64,000 bases of DNA from Devosia sp. Root635 (GCF_001427605.1 NZ_LMGZ01000006.1:1-64000), one strand, 5' to 3'. Counted from the stretch's first letter, positions 1-8,479 are shown. Notes: generated from the letters alone by a model not told the origin. Translations and numbers: made by a program.

Positions 1-36
1 CCATCCTCAATGCTATCGTCAAACAATCGACAGTTG

Positions 37-114
37 CTTGACCCGAGGGCGTTTCACTTGCTGCGCCTACGGCAAGTACAGAGCCCTCGGGTCAAGCCCG
101 AGGGTGACGGCTGG
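37..114. repeat. Dispersed palindrome, family C, copy 1
   Basis: Imperfect inverted repeat whose arms read CTTGACCCGAGGGC and GCCCTCGGGTCAAG, closing with CCCGAGGGTGACGG. The same arms recur at 8851-8937 and 43777-43845. It lies just downstream of the iolB stop codon, where a REP-like element could stabilise or end the inositol transcript. Positions 1-36 show no feature I can support. Confidence 0.6.
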
Positions 115-136
115 CGGGCAACCCAGAGGGCGTGTC

Positions 137-937
137 CTACTTCAACAACCACTCATGCTCGGCCGCATTGTGGAATTTCCACACCCGCTTCGGCCCGGCC
201 ATGACGTTGAGATAGTAGAGATCATATCCAGCCGTGGTTGCCACCGGGTGATAGCCCCTCGGCACCAGCGTCACGTCGCCATCCTCCACCGCCATCGCCT
301 CGTCGAGGCTCCGATCGTCGGTATAGACCCGTTGGAAGGCAAAACCCTGTGGCGGGTTGAGCCGGTGGAAATACGTCTCCTCCAACTGGCTCTCATGCGG
401 CAGGTTGTCCTGGTCATGCTTGTGCGGTGGATAGGACGACGTATTGCCCTGCGGGGTGATGACTTCCACCACCAGCAGCGAATGGGCGGCGCCGTCATCC
501 TCGGGCATGATATTGTAGACATGGCGCACATTGGCGCCCTTGCCACGGGTGATGCGCGGATGCGTGCCCGGCGGAATGACCCTGGCCTTGTAGTCGCCGC
601 CACCCGGCGCGGCGCAGACGGCCAGTTCCACCACTGTTGTAGCGTCTACGGCCCATTCGCTTCCGGCCGGCACATAGACTGCCCATGGCGCGCCCTCGAA
701 CGGCGTCATGCGCTCGCCCAGTTCGCCGAAATCCTCGCCATCCACGGCAATCCGCGCCTTGCCGCCGACCAGCACCAGGCACAATTCCTGCGTCCCGGTC
801 TCGCCGCCCGTTACCTCGCCAGCGGCCAGCTTGTGCAGGGCAAAACCCACATAGGCCCAGCCGGCCGAAGCCGGCGTCACCTCATGGACGAGACCCGTCG
901 TCCCCTTCGGGCGTATTCGAAGGTTGGATTTGCTCAT
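137..937 (-). CDS. iolB: 5-deoxy-glucuronate isomerase IolB
   Basis: Converts 5-deoxy-D-glucuronate to 5-dehydro-2-deoxy-D-gluconate in myo-inositol breakdown, in the cytoplasm. The 266-residue protein has the two-cupin KduI/IolB layout. The metal-site region is clear: a stretch starting SSYPPHKHDQDN, followed by the glutamate of LEETYFHRLNPPQGF, and near the end a histidine in PRGYHPVATTAGYDLYYLN. The start at MSKSNLR is preferred because it begins the conserved domain; an ATG 9 codons upstream is also in frame. It is the last gene of the iol block and its first 56 bases overlap the end of the small membrane-protein gene before it, so translation may be coupled. Family assignment is firm from motifs and context. 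Confidence 0.93.
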   Translation of the reverse strand: MSKSNLRIRPKGTTGLVHEVTPASAGWAYVGFALHKLAAGEVTGGETGTQELCLVLVGGKARIAVDGEDFGELGERMTPFEGAPWAVYVPAGSEWAVDATTVVELAVCAAPGGGDYKARVIPPGTHPRITRGKGANVRHVYNIMPEDDGAAHSLLVVEVITPQGNTSSYPPHKHDQDNLPHESQLEETYFHRLNPPQGFAFQRVYTDDRSLDEAMAVEDGDVTLVPRGYHPVATTAGYDLYYLNVMAGPKRVWKFHNAAEHEWLLK

Positions 938-1133
938 TGGCCGGCTCCTCCTTGGGAAAGGCATAGAAGAAATTGTAGAGCGAATAGGCCAGGGCAGCCC
1001 CCACCAGCAGCGCCCAGAACATGTCGCCGCTCCACAGCAGTTCCCAGCCCAGCCATGCCGCCAGGAACACCACGACGGCCAGGCGCCGCCACAGCGGCCG
1101 GAACCAGTTCAGATCATTTTGCTTGAGCGCCAT
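882..1133 (-). CDS. Small membrane protein, DUF3329-like, between iolE and iolB
   Basis: An 83-residue protein starting MALKQNDLNWFRPLWRR, followed by two closely spaced hydrophobic segments (about residues 18-34 and 38-56) and a polar, acidic tail. The FRPLWRR motif before a membrane segment recalls short DUF3329-type alphaproteobacterial proteins; this is from memory and tentative. The role is unknown. It lies in the same direction as iolE and iolB, and its 3' end overlaps the iolB start by 56 bases. An ATG in the longer open frame at 1277 would run through a palindromic repeat, so the ATG at 1133 is preferred. It could be a bystander or a helper of inositol uptake. Confidence 0.65.
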   Translation of the reverse strand: MALKQNDLNWFRPLWRRLAVVVFLAAWLGWELLWSGDMFWALLVGAALAYSLYNFFYAFPKEEPANEQIQPSNTPEGDDGSRP

Positions 1134-1162
1134 TGTGTTCCTTGCAACATCCAAAAACGCGG

Positions 1163-1254
1163 TGTCATCCCGACCTTGAGCCGGGATCCATCCTGAGATG
1201 GCTGTCCGGGCATGATCGGGGGGTAGGCCCCGGCTCAAGGCCGGGGTGACATCG
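1163..1254. repeat. Dispersed palindrome, family D, copy 1
   Basis: Two outward-facing arms, GTCATCCCGACCTTGAGCCGG and CCGGCTCAAGGCCGGGGTGAC, flank an unrelated centre. This is a common alphaproteobacterial intergenic repeat; related copies are at 4267-4345 and 8783-8817. It fills most of the gap between iolE and the small membrane-protein gene. Confidence 0.6.
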
Positions 1255-1302
1255 TGGGTGGGACTAGAACACAACAAAGTCCTGGCGCAACCCCCGAACG
1301 CC

Positions 1303-2220
1303 TCACCCCTTGGGAAAGCCCTCGGTCTCCACGGTATAGCCCGCCGCCGTCATCACGCGCATGAGTTCCTTGTGGCCCACCTGCGCCATGCGCAGCGGCG
1401 GGTTCTTGACCGGATCCTGCTCGGCCTCGACCACGAACCAGCCCTCATAGCCGTAATCGGCGAATTTCTGCACGATGGCGCCGAAATCCAGCGATCCGTC
1501 GCCCGGCACGGTGAAGGCGCCCAGCGCCACCGCATCGAGAAAGCTCTGCCGGCTGCGATCCAGCCCATCGACCACCGAACGGCGGATATCCTTCACATGC
1601 ACATGGGTAATGCGCTTGTGATGATTGTCGATGGCGCGCAGCGCATCGCCCCCGGCAAAAGCCAGGTGCCCGGCATCGAGCAACAGCGGAATGCCTTCGC
1701 CCGAATGGCGCATGAAAGCGTCGAGCTCGGGCTCGGTCTCGACCACCGCCGCCATGTGGTGATGATAGGCGAGGGGCATGCCCTGTTCCGCGCACCACTC
1801 GCCGAAGGCCGTCACCTTCCGTGCATAGGCCTTCATCTCGTCATCGGAGAGTTTTGGTTTCTGCGCCAACGGAATCTCGCGCTTGCCCTGAATGGAACGC
1901 CCCACCTCGCCATAGACGATGCAGGGCGCATTGACCGCCTTGAACAGCGCAATCATCGGCGCGATGCGGTCCTTGTTGGCCGCCAGTTCCTCATCGACCA
2001 GCGTGCCCGAGAACCAGCCACCGCACAGCGTCACGTCTGCCGCCCGAAGAATAGGCAGCATGACAGCGGGATCGTCAGGAAAACGACGACCTTTCTCCAT
2101 GCCGGTAAAGCCCGCCGAGCGAGATTGGCGCAGGCATTCTTCCAGCGATACGTCGTCGCTCAGTTCCACCAGATCGTCGTTCCACCACGCGATGGGCGAC
2201 ATGCCAAGTTTGGCTTTCAT
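1303..2220 (-). CDS. iolE: Inosose dehydratase IolE
   Basis: Removes water from 2-keto-myo-inositol to give 3D-(3,5/4)-trihydroxycyclohexane-1,2-dione, the second step of inositol catabolism. The 305-residue protein has the xylose-isomerase-like TIM barrel of the family. It opens with MKAKLGMSPIAWWNDDL and keeps GYEGWFVVEAEQDP near the end, while the central YHHHMAAVVE and LLLDAGHLAFAGGD segments carry the metal-binding His, Glu and Asp residues. The ATG at 2220 is chosen over one seven codons upstream because GGAG sits eight bases before it. A 130-bp palindromic element separates it from iolD, so the two could differ in transcript abundance. Confidence 0.94.
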   Translation of the reverse strand: MKAKLGMSPIAWWNDDLVELSDDVSLEECLRQSRSAGFTGMEKGRRFPDDPAVMLPILRAADVTLCGGWFSGTLVDEELAANKDRIAPMIALFKAVNAPCIVYGEVGRSIQGKREIPLAQKPKLSDDEMKAYARKVTAFGEWCAEQGMPLAYHHHMAAVVETEPELDAFMRHSGEGIPLLLDAGHLAFAGGDALRAIDNHHKRITHVHVKDIRRSVVDGLDRSRQSFLDAVALGAFTVPGDGSLDFGAIVQKFADYGYEGWFVVEAEQDPVKNPPLRMAQVGHKELMRVMTAAGYTVETEGFPKG

Positions 2221-2237
2221 TTGCTGCTCCACAATTG

Positions 2238-2367
2238 CCACGCCTCGTGGTTCGAGGGTCGCTGCGCTCCCACCTCACCATGAGGCTACTGGGAACACTG
2301 GGTTCAAAACAGCCCTCATGGTGACGTGCGAGCCCTTCGCGAGCCTCGAACCAAGAGGGGCGTGGCA
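2238..2367. repeat. Dispersed 130-bp palindrome, family A, copy 1
   Basis: The outer arms GCCACGCCTCGTGGTTCGAGG and CCTCGAACCAAGAGGGGCGTGG are near inverted copies, and an inner pair (CCTCACCATGAGG and CCCTCATGGTGA) forms a second stem. Three further copies are at 41116-41244, 46602-46738 and 54594-54745. This one lies exactly between the iolD stop and the iolE start inside the operon. Confidence 0.75.
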
Positions 2368-4215
2368 CTATCCCGCCCGCTGCGCCTTCAGTGCCGCCAC
2401 ATAAGCCTCTCGCGCCGCATTCACCTGCGGTCGATCCGACACCTCCGGCACCGCCACGTCCCACCAGTGCCCACCGGCATCGGTGGTGATGAGCGGGTCG
2501 GTGTCGATGACGATGACAACGGTGCGGTCTACGCTTTCGGTTTCCTGCAGCGCCGTTTCCAGCTCGGCGATGGAACCCACCTTGCGCGCCACCGCGCCCA
2601 TGGATGCAGCATGAGCAGCAAAATCTATTCCCGGCAGAGTGATATGCTGCGTATCCTTCAACAGATTGTTGAAGTTGGCTCCGCCGGTGGCCATCTGCAG
2701 CCGGTTGATGCAGCCATAGCCGGCATTGTCGAGCAGCACGATAGTCAGCTTGGCGCCCAGCATGATCGAGCTGGCAATTTCCGAGTTCAGCATCATGTAG
2801 CTGCCATCGCCCACCATCACGACCACATCGTCCTTGGGCCGCGCCAGCTTGACGCCGAGCCCGCCGGCAATCTCGTAGCCCATGGTCGAAAAACCATATT
2901 CGAGGTGATAGCTGCCCGGCGCATCAGCCTTCCACAGCTTGTGCAACTCGCCCGGCAGACCGCCGGCGGCGCAGACCAGGGTCGCATTCTGCCGGGCTCG
3001 CTGCACCGCGCCGATCACCTGTGCATCAGAGGGCAGTTCGGCATTGCTGCTGGCGGTCGCCTTGTCGGCGTCGACCAGCCAGTCGTCCTTTCCGTCCTTG
3101 GCCTTGTCGGTCCAGTCCTCGTTGGCCCGCCAGCCGGTCAACGCCGCATTGAGCGCCTCGAGCCCGGCCCGCGCATCGGCGACGAGGGGCAGGGCCTGGT
3201 GCTTGTGTGCATCAAAGGGCTGCACGTTGAGACCGATGATCCGCAGATCGTCATTCTTGAACAGCGCCCACGAGCCCGTAGTAAAGTCTTGCAGCCGCGT
3301 ACCCACCGCCAGCACCACATCGGCCTCTTCGGCCAGCGCATTGGAGGCGGAAGTGCCGGTCACCCCCACCGAACCCATATTGAGCGGGTGGTCATGCGGC
3401 AGGCTGGATTTGCCTGCCTGCGTTTCCAGCACCGGCACGCCATGGATTTCGGCAAACTTGCGCAGCGTATCGGACGCCTCGGAATAGAGCACGCCGCCAC
3501 CGGCAATGATGACCGGCTTGCTGGCCTTGAGCAGCGCCGCCGCCGCCGTGGCGAATTCGTCGGCGTCCGGCATAATCCGCCTGACGGTCCAGACCTTCTC
3601 GGCAAAGAAGCTCTCGGGATAGTCATAGGCCTCCGCCTGGACGTCCTGACAAAGGCTCAGCGTTACGGGGCCACATTCGGCCGGGTCCGTCAGCACGGCC
3701 ATGGCGCGCCGCAAAGCAGGGATGATCTGTTCTGGCCGCATGATGCGGTCGAAATAGCGGCTGACCGGCCGGAAGCAGTCATTAGCCGAAACCGTGCCGT
3801 CACCGAAATTTTCCACCTGTTGCAACACCGGATCGGGCAGGCGATTGGCGAACACATCGCCCGGCAGTAGCAGCACCGGCAGGCGGTTCACATGCGCCAG
3901 CGCCGCCGCCGTCACCATGTTGAGCGCGCCCGGTCCGATGGAGGAAGTACAGGCCATGAAACGGCGGCGGAAACTGGCCTTGGCATAGGCGATGGCGGCA
4001 TGAGCCATGCCCTGCTCGTTCTGCGCCCGATAGGTCGGCAGCGTGTCCTTGACGCCGTGCAGCGCCTCGCCAATGCCGGCCACGTTGCCATGGCCGAAAA
4101 TAGCGAAGACACCGCCGAAGATCGGCACGGTCTCACCGTCGATCACCGTCTTCTGCATGGTCATGAACCGCGCCACGGCCTGCGCCATCGTCAATCGAAC
4201 AGTCTTCTGGCTCAT
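2368..4215 (-). CDS. iolD: Trihydroxycyclohexane-1,2-dione hydrolase IolD
   Basis: ThDP-dependent ring-opening hydrolase that makes 5-deoxy-glucuronate from the diketone produced by IolE. The 615-residue protein has the three-part layout of ThDP enzymes: an N-terminal Pyr domain with the catalytic-type glutamate in YRAQNEQGMAHAA, a central domain, and a C-terminal PP domain with the Mg-ThDP motif VMVGDGSYMMLNSEI followed by LLDNAGYGCINRLQ. The start MSQKTVRL is preferred over an ATG five codons upstream because GAGGA is eight bases before it. The gene lies between iolC and iolE in the Sinorhizobium-type order. The motifs and neighbours leave little doubt. Confidence 0.95.
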   Translation of the reverse strand: MSQKTVRLTMAQAVARFMTMQKTVIDGETVPIFGGVFAIFGHGNVAGIGEALHGVKDTLPTYRAQNEQGMAHAAIAYAKASFRRRFMACTSSIGPGALNMVTAAALAHVNRLPVLLLPGDVFANRLPDPVLQQVENFGDGTVSANDCFRPVSRYFDRIMRPEQIIPALRRAMAVLTDPAECGPVTLSLCQDVQAEAYDYPESFFAEKVWTVRRIMPDADEFATAAAALLKASKPVIIAGGGVLYSEASDTLRKFAEIHGVPVLETQAGKSSLPHDHPLNMGSVGVTGTSASNALAEEADVVLAVGTRLQDFTTGSWALFKNDDLRIIGLNVQPFDAHKHQALPLVADARAGLEALNAALTGWRANEDWTDKAKDGKDDWLVDADKATASSNAELPSDAQVIGAVQRARQNATLVCAAGGLPGELHKLWKADAPGSYHLEYGFSTMGYEIAGGLGVKLARPKDDVVVMVGDGSYMMLNSEIASSIMLGAKLTIVLLDNAGYGCINRLQMATGGANFNNLLKDTQHITLPGIDFAAHAASMGAVARKVGSIAELETALQETESVDRTVVIVIDTDPLITTDAGGHWWDVAVPEVSDRPQVNAAREAYVAALKAQRAG

Positions 4216-4266
4216 AGGCTCATTCCTCATCAGCGGCGACTATGCGCCAGCATGTCAATTTTCCCG

Positions 4267-4345
4267 AAGGCCGCAATCCATCTTGAGATACATCGCCGCT
4301 CGCATAACTCAGGATGGACCCCGGCCTTCGCCGGGGGCGACATCG
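4267..4345. repeat. Dispersed palindrome, family D, copy 2
   Basis: A degenerate copy of the family D repeat between iolC and iolD: CAATCCATCTTGAGAT, then CTCAGGATGGACCCCGGC and CGCCGGGGGCGACATCG. A short hairpin (CCCCGGCCTTCGCCGGGG) sits at its iolC-proximal end. Confidence 0.5.
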
Positions 4346-4371
4346 AGTTCCCTATAGCGGCGCGGCCCACC

Positions 4372-6312
4372 TCAAGCCGCTTCGCTCTTGCCCAGCCGTT
4401 CCCATATCTCGACCAGCGCTCCGAACTTGCGCGCCATTTCGGCCACGGCCTGCTCGTCGCCGATCCTACCCGCCAGCCAGGCCTTTGCCGAATCGGCAAA
4501 TATGGTGCGGCCCACGGCAAAACCCTTGACGCTGCGCGCGGTACGGGCGGCGGCAAAGCCGGCCTCTAGCGCCGCCTGCGGCGCTTCCAGCCCCAGCAGC
4601 ACCACGCCACGGCACAGCGCGTCGCGCGTCTCGATGACGGCGTCGATGGCGGCCCAGGCGGCGCGGCTGGCCTGCGGCTCGAGCTTCCACCAGTCTGGCT
4701 TGATGCCGGCATCGTAGATCTCGCCCAGCACGCGCGCCACCGTGTCGTCGCCCAGCGCGCCATGCCGGCTGGCGATGATCTCGATCAGCAATTCGCGGCC
4801 CACCTTGCGGGCCGCTTCATAGGCCGTGCGCAGCTTGTCGATCTGCATGTGTTTCAGGTCGGCGGCATCATCCGGGTGATAGAAGCACAGCACCTTGATG
4901 CAATGATCCACCGGCCAATCCACCAGCCGCGAGCCCAAATCCTGGTTGAATTCGAACTGCAGCGGCCGCGAGCCGGGCAGTTCGATCGGCTTGCCGATCC
5001 AGAAATCCGGCTGTGCTTCGGCCGCAAACAGGGCGTCGCGGCCATATTTGTCGTCGAGCAACATGCCGAAGCCGGGCCGACCGTTAGCCACGCTTGCGGC
5101 CGCCTTGACGGCCAATGCCTTGAAGGCCGGGATGCGCGCCAACACTTGCGCATCACCGTCGGCGAGCTCTTCGAGCTGGCTGCGATGGTCGATGGCCAGG
5201 GCCATGAGGCTGGGAATCTCCCGCCGACGATTGGTAGCCCAGTGGATGTGGTTGAGCGCTTCGTCCTTGCGCAGCGCCCGCTCCTTGCTGCCATGCTGGA
5301 GGAAGTAATTGAGTTCCGGCCAGCTCGGATATTCCGGGGCGCAGAGCAGGCGGCTGACGGCGAAGGCACCGCAGGCATTGGCCCATGTCGCGCTGGTGGC
5401 GTGCTTTTCGCCACGCAGCCAGCCGCGCAGCCAGCCGCTCATGAAAGCGTCGCCGGCGCCCAGCACATTATAGACTTCGATGGGAAAGCCCTTGCCGACA
5501 ATGCCCTGTTCCAGGTCGTTGGGGATCGGACCGTCATAGACGATGCAGCCCATGGGCCCGCGCTTCAGGACGATCGTGCCGGAGGACAGCTTGCGGATCG
5601 CCCTGAGCGCGGAGAGCAGGTCGGCTTGACCGGAAGCGATGAGCACTTCTTCCTCGGTGCCGACGATGAGGTCGCAATCGGGCAGGACGGACTGGTATGT
5701 CTGCGATACCACGTCCGAGGCGACATAGCGCGAAAAGCCCGCTTCATGCCCCGCCAGCCCCCATAGATTGGGGCGGTAGTCGATGTCGAAGGCGACCAGC
5801 GCCCCATTGGCTTTGGCGATGCGGATCGCCTTTTTCTGCGCGGCTGCGCTGTTGGCGCGGCTGAAATGCGTTCCGGTCACCACTATGGCGCGGGCCGAGC
5901 GGATCAGGTTTTCATCGATATCGCTTTCATCGAGCGCCATGTCGGCGCAGTCGGTGCGATAGAAGATCATCGGCGAAACGCCTTCGGCTTCCACCGACAG
6001 CAGCACCAGCGCCGTGAGCCGGTCCGGGTCGGTGGCGATCCCCTTGGTTTCGACGCCTTCACGGACCAACTGTTCGCGAATGAAGCGGCCCATCTGCTCA
6101 TTGCCGACACGGGTGATCAGGCCAGATTTGAGCCCCAGCCGGGCGGTGCCGACAGCGATATTGGTCGGGCAGCCGCCCACCGATTTGGCAAAGCTCCCGA
6201 CATCTTCCAGCCGCGTACCGATCTGCTGGCCATAGAGGTCAACCGAGGCGCGACCGATGGTGATGACGTCGAGCGGCAGCATTTCCTGCTGCTGCTGATG
6301 CACATTCGTCAC
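4372..6312 (-). CDS. iolC: 5-dehydro-2-deoxygluconokinase IolC with C-terminal DUF2090 domain
   Basis: Phosphorylates 5-dehydro-2-deoxy-gluconate at C6. The N-terminal 330 or so residues are a PfkB/ribokinase fold: substrate motif VGGCPTNIAVGTARLGL near the start and the catalytic GAGDAF motif in VYNVLGAGDAFMSGWLRGW. The remaining 300 or so residues are a DUF2090 aldolase-like barrel (DDKYGRDALF, VLCFYHPDD, EIIASRHG, KPDWWKLEP). This long fused form is usual in proteobacterial inositol clusters. I chose a GTG start at 6312 because AGAGGAG lies seven bases upstream; the longer open frame runs back through the regulatory region. Whether the DUF2090 part performs the IolJ aldolase step is not settled by sequence. 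Confidence 0.9.
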   Translation of the reverse strand: MTNVHQQQQEMLPLDVITIGRASVDLYGQQIGTRLEDVGSFAKSVGGCPTNIAVGTARLGLKSGLITRVGNEQMGRFIREQLVREGVETKGIATDPDRLTALVLLSVEAEGVSPMIFYRTDCADMALDESDIDENLIRSARAIVVTGTHFSRANSAAAQKKAIRIAKANGALVAFDIDYRPNLWGLAGHEAGFSRYVASDVVSQTYQSVLPDCDLIVGTEEEVLIASGQADLLSALRAIRKLSSGTIVLKRGPMGCIVYDGPIPNDLEQGIVGKGFPIEVYNVLGAGDAFMSGWLRGWLRGEKHATSATWANACGAFAVSRLLCAPEYPSWPELNYFLQHGSKERALRKDEALNHIHWATNRRREIPSLMALAIDHRSQLEELADGDAQVLARIPAFKALAVKAAASVANGRPGFGMLLDDKYGRDALFAAEAQPDFWIGKPIELPGSRPLQFEFNQDLGSRLVDWPVDHCIKVLCFYHPDDAADLKHMQIDKLRTAYEAARKVGRELLIEIIASRHGALGDDTVARVLGEIYDAGIKPDWWKLEPQASRAAWAAIDAVIETRDALCRGVVLLGLEAPQAALEAGFAAARTARSVKGFAVGRTIFADSAKAWLAGRIGDEQAVAEMARKFGALVEIWERLGKSEAA

Positions 6313-6351
6313 GCGGGTCTCCTCTTGGCCAGTTCCCAGCCTGCCCAATAC

Positions 6352-6395
6352 GAAACATAAGTTCCGACTATTCGTCAATGTGGAATGTTCATTCC
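6352..6395 (-). promoter_or_regulatory. iolC promoter region with predicted IolR operators
   Basis: A perfect GGAA-N6-TTCC palindrome lies at 6382-6395 (GGAATGTTCATTCC), and a one-mismatch version, GAAA-N6-TTCC, lies at 6352-6365 with its centre exactly 30 bp away. GGAA-N6-TTCC is the motif I recall being reported for the RpiR-type IolR of Sinorhizobium meliloti. A TTGACG (minus strand, 6373-6378) between the two sites could be the -35 box of iolC. Confidence 0.65.
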
Positions 6396-6422
6396 AATTG
6401 CGGAACTCGGCATCACAGTTGC

Positions 6423-7265
6423 TCAGCCGCGCCGGCGTTTCTCCGCGATGCTGACCGTCAGCGCCATGGCGAAGGCCATGCTGGCCGAAAGAGAGCGGAA
6501 TCCGGCATGGTCGGCTTCCACCACTTCGAACCATTCCCGCGAGCATTCGGCCAGCGGAGAAAAGGCGGAGTCGGTCAGCGACACCACCGGAATCCCGCGC
6601 GCCGCCAGCGTCCGCGCCTGTGCGGCGCTTTCAGAGGCATAGGGCGAAAAACTGATGGCGAAGGCGGCATCATCGGGCGTGGCCATGGCCAATAGGTCGT
6701 CATCGATGCCCGCCGAAGTGCCGACGAGTTGGCAGCGGACTTTCAGCTTGCCGAAGGCATAGGCCATGTAGCTGCTGATCGGGTAGGAGCGGCGCTTGGC
6801 GATGAGGTAAATGGTTGCAGCATTGGCCAGCAGCGTTACCGCGCGCTCGAAGGCATCGGGCTCGACCGCGGCCGCGATCGCGTCGACCGAGCGATGAGCG
6901 GCGGCGATGAAACCGTTGAAAATAGTGGTGCTTTCCGCCAGCGCCGCGCCATCCTGCTCCAGCGCCCGCAGTCGTTCCTCGTAGGACGAGGTGCGTTCGC
7001 GCAACCGGGCGCGGAACAGCAGTTGCAGGCCGGAAAAGCCGTCAAAGCCGAATTGCTGGGCGAAGCGGACCAGCGTGGAAGGCTGCACGTCGGCCGATTG
7101 CGCGATGCTGGCCGCGGTGCCGAAGGCGATCTCGTCCGGGTTGTCCAGCGCATAGGCCGCCACCTGGGTCAGCCGCTTGGGCAACTCGCCCTTGCGCTCC
7201 AATATCGCCGCGCGCAGCGTATCGAAATCCTGGGGCGGGGTGATTTTGGCTGTGATCTCGGACAT
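6423..7265 (-). CDS. iolR: RpiR-family transcriptional regulator of inositol catabolism
   Basis: A 280-residue protein with the RpiR layout. The N-terminal helix-turn-helix (about residues 35-85) includes TAASIAQSADVQPSTLVRFAQQFG; the C-terminal SIS sugar-phosphate domain follows (IYLIAKRRSYPISSYMAYAF, then FAISFSPYASESAAQA). It probably represses iolCDEB and is relieved by a pathway intermediate; the effector is inferred. The ATG at 7265 is supported by GGAG seven bases upstream. The gene lies immediately before iolC in the same direction, and a GGAA-N6-TTCC palindrome sits in its own promoter as well as in that of iolC, consistent with autoregulation. Confidence 0.88.
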   Translation of the reverse strand: MSEITAKITPPQDFDTLRAAILERKGELPKRLTQVAAYALDNPDEIAFGTAASIAQSADVQPSTLVRFAQQFGFDGFSGLQLLFRARLRERTSSYEERLRALEQDGAALAESTTIFNGFIAAAHRSVDAIAAAVEPDAFERAVTLLANAATIYLIAKRRSYPISSYMAYAFGKLKVRCQLVGTSAGIDDDLLAMATPDDAAFAISFSPYASESAAQARTLAARGIPVVSLTDSAFSPLAECSREWFEVVEADHAGFRSLSASMAFAMALTVSIAEKRRRG

Positions 7266-7323
7266 GGCGCGCTCCGGCTTTCGGTCACTAATCCTCAATC
7301 CGCGCCGGCGATCAAGGAAAATT

Positions 7324-7337
7324 GGAAATTTTATTCC
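7324..7337 (-). promoter_or_regulatory. Predicted IolR operator before iolR
   Basis: GGAAATTTTATTCC, a perfect GGAA-N6-TTCC match, 59 bases upstream of the iolR ATG in an AT-rich stretch that also holds TATATAGAAC. It has the same spacing as the site before iolC. Confidence 0.6.
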
Positions 7338-7361
7338 GTATATAGAACGACGCCAAGGTCG

Positions 7362-7389
7362 GCTGCCCCCGGCAGATGCCGGGAGCAGC
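7362..7389 (-). terminator. Hairpin between ribN and iolR
   Basis: GCTGCCCCCGGCA and TGCCGGGAGCAGC form a stem with one mismatch just downstream of the ribN stop codon. There is no U-rich run after it on the minus strand, so it is a weak or Rho-assisted terminator at best, or an mRNA-stabilising hairpin. Confidence 0.4.
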
Positions 7390-7395
7390 GAGGCA

Positions 7396-8373
7396 TCAGG
7401 CCATGCTGAGCGTGCGCCGCTGGCTGGATTCCACCCAGAAGATGAAGCTGGACGCCGCCAGGATCAGGGCCGCGCCGGGCCAGAACCAGACCGACGGCAC
7501 CTGCGACAGGAATAACCACCCCAGCAGCCCGCTGAGCGGCACCTTGAGATCGCCAAAAGGCTGCAGATAGGTGGCATCTGCCGCCTTGTAGGCCACGGCG
7601 AGCAGGTATTGCGCGGCGGCGGTCAGCGCGCCCAGCAGGACCAGCAGCGCCAGGGCATTGCCGCCGGGCAGGGCGAAGACATTGTCGGTCAGCCCCGCCG
7701 GTAGCAGGCCCGGCGCAAGCCCGCCCAGGGCCCAGACGGCAAGCAGGATCAGCAGGTGGTTCGGCGTCACCAGCACCAGCAGCGAGATGGTCAGCGTTTC
7801 GGGGCGCTCGCTTTGCTTGCTGAGATACTTGGTCAACACGTCGGTCGTGGCCCAGAGCGCCGCCGCTGCAATCGGAATGAGCGTCGACCAGCCCAGGCCC
7901 TCGGCACCCACGCCCGAAACGATGATGGCACCGGCAAAGCCGACCAGAGCTGCCCCGATCCGGACGGCGGAGGCGCGTTCGCCGAGGAATAGCGTCGAGC
8001 CGAGGATGATGAAGAGCGGGCCGGTGGCCAGGAGCGTCACCATCTGCCAGATCGGAACGCCGGTGGCGAAGCCATAGACGAAGACATGCACGCCCAGCGC
8101 CGAGACGAAGGCGCGGATTTCGTGGGCGATGGGATGGGCGCTGCGCAGGTTGCCGAGCCCGATACGCAAGATCAGCGGCAAAGCCAGCAGCGAGGCGATG
8201 ACATATTGCCAGAAGGCCATGCCAGTGGAACTCATGCCGTAGCCGCCATATTCCACCGGGGTCGGCAGCGCCGATTGCAGCAGATTGCTCCCGGCGAAGG
8301 CGAGGCTTGCCGCGATCATGAAGAAAGCGCCCGTAGCGGCGCCGTTGCTTGGAGTAGAGGAAACCTGGCTCAT
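7396..8373 (-). CDS. ribN: Riboflavin transporter RibN (EamA/DMT family)
   Basis: A 325-residue inner-membrane protein with about ten hydrophobic segments and two EamA repeats (QYVIASLLALPLILRIGLG and QPFGDLKVPLSGLLGWLFL are typical pieces). EamA proteins transport many substrates. Here the FMN riboswitch immediately upstream points to riboflavin, matching the rhizobial RibN importers I know of. The ATG at 8373 has AAGGA seven bases upstream, and that site lies in the arm of a hairpin, suggesting control of translation by FMN. The gene is a single-gene unit between the sugar operon and iolR. Function is strongly supported by the regulatory element rather than by residues. Confidence 0.85.
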   Translation of the reverse strand: MSQVSSTPSNGAATGAFFMIAASLAFAGSNLLQSALPTPVEYGGYGMSSTGMAFWQYVIASLLALPLILRIGLGNLRSAHPIAHEIRAFVSALGVHVFVYGFATGVPIWQMVTLLATGPLFIILGSTLFLGERASAVRIGAALVGFAGAIIVSGVGAEGLGWSTLIPIAAAALWATTDVLTKYLSKQSERPETLTISLLVLVTPNHLLILLAVWALGGLAPGLLPAGLTDNVFALPGGNALALLVLLGALTAAAQYLLAVAYKAADATYLQPFGDLKVPLSGLLGWLFLSQVPSVWFWPGAALILAASSFIFWVESSQRRTLSMA

Positions 8374-8381
8374 GAGACGTC

Positions 8382-8416
8382 CTTTCCGTAACCAGTTTCC
8401 TCAGGGTTACGGGAAG
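8382..8416 (-). promoter_or_regulatory. Hairpin that can sequester the ribN ribosome binding site
   Basis: On the minus strand CTTCCCGTAACC (8416-8405) can pair with GGTTACGGAAAG (8393-8382), with one mismatch across a 11-base loop. The second arm ends in the AAGGA ribosome binding site of ribN. No U-run follows, so this looks like a translational rather than a transcriptional expression platform of the FMN riboswitch. Confidence 0.6.
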
Positions 8417-8479
8417 TCTCGCTGAGGCCACGCCCGGCCCGAAAATGAATGCGGACACCGGCAAGCCAGCGTTGGTCCC

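Noticed and set aside
38..1126. A 362-codon open frame on the plus strand across iolB
   Set aside because: It is the antisense shadow of iolB and the small membrane-protein gene; the product is rich in Arg, His and Pro with no recognisable domain.
2326..3870. A 514-codon plus-strand frame opposite iolD
   Set aside because: It is antisense to a clear ThDP enzyme and low-complexity; high GC content removes stop codons from the opposite strand.
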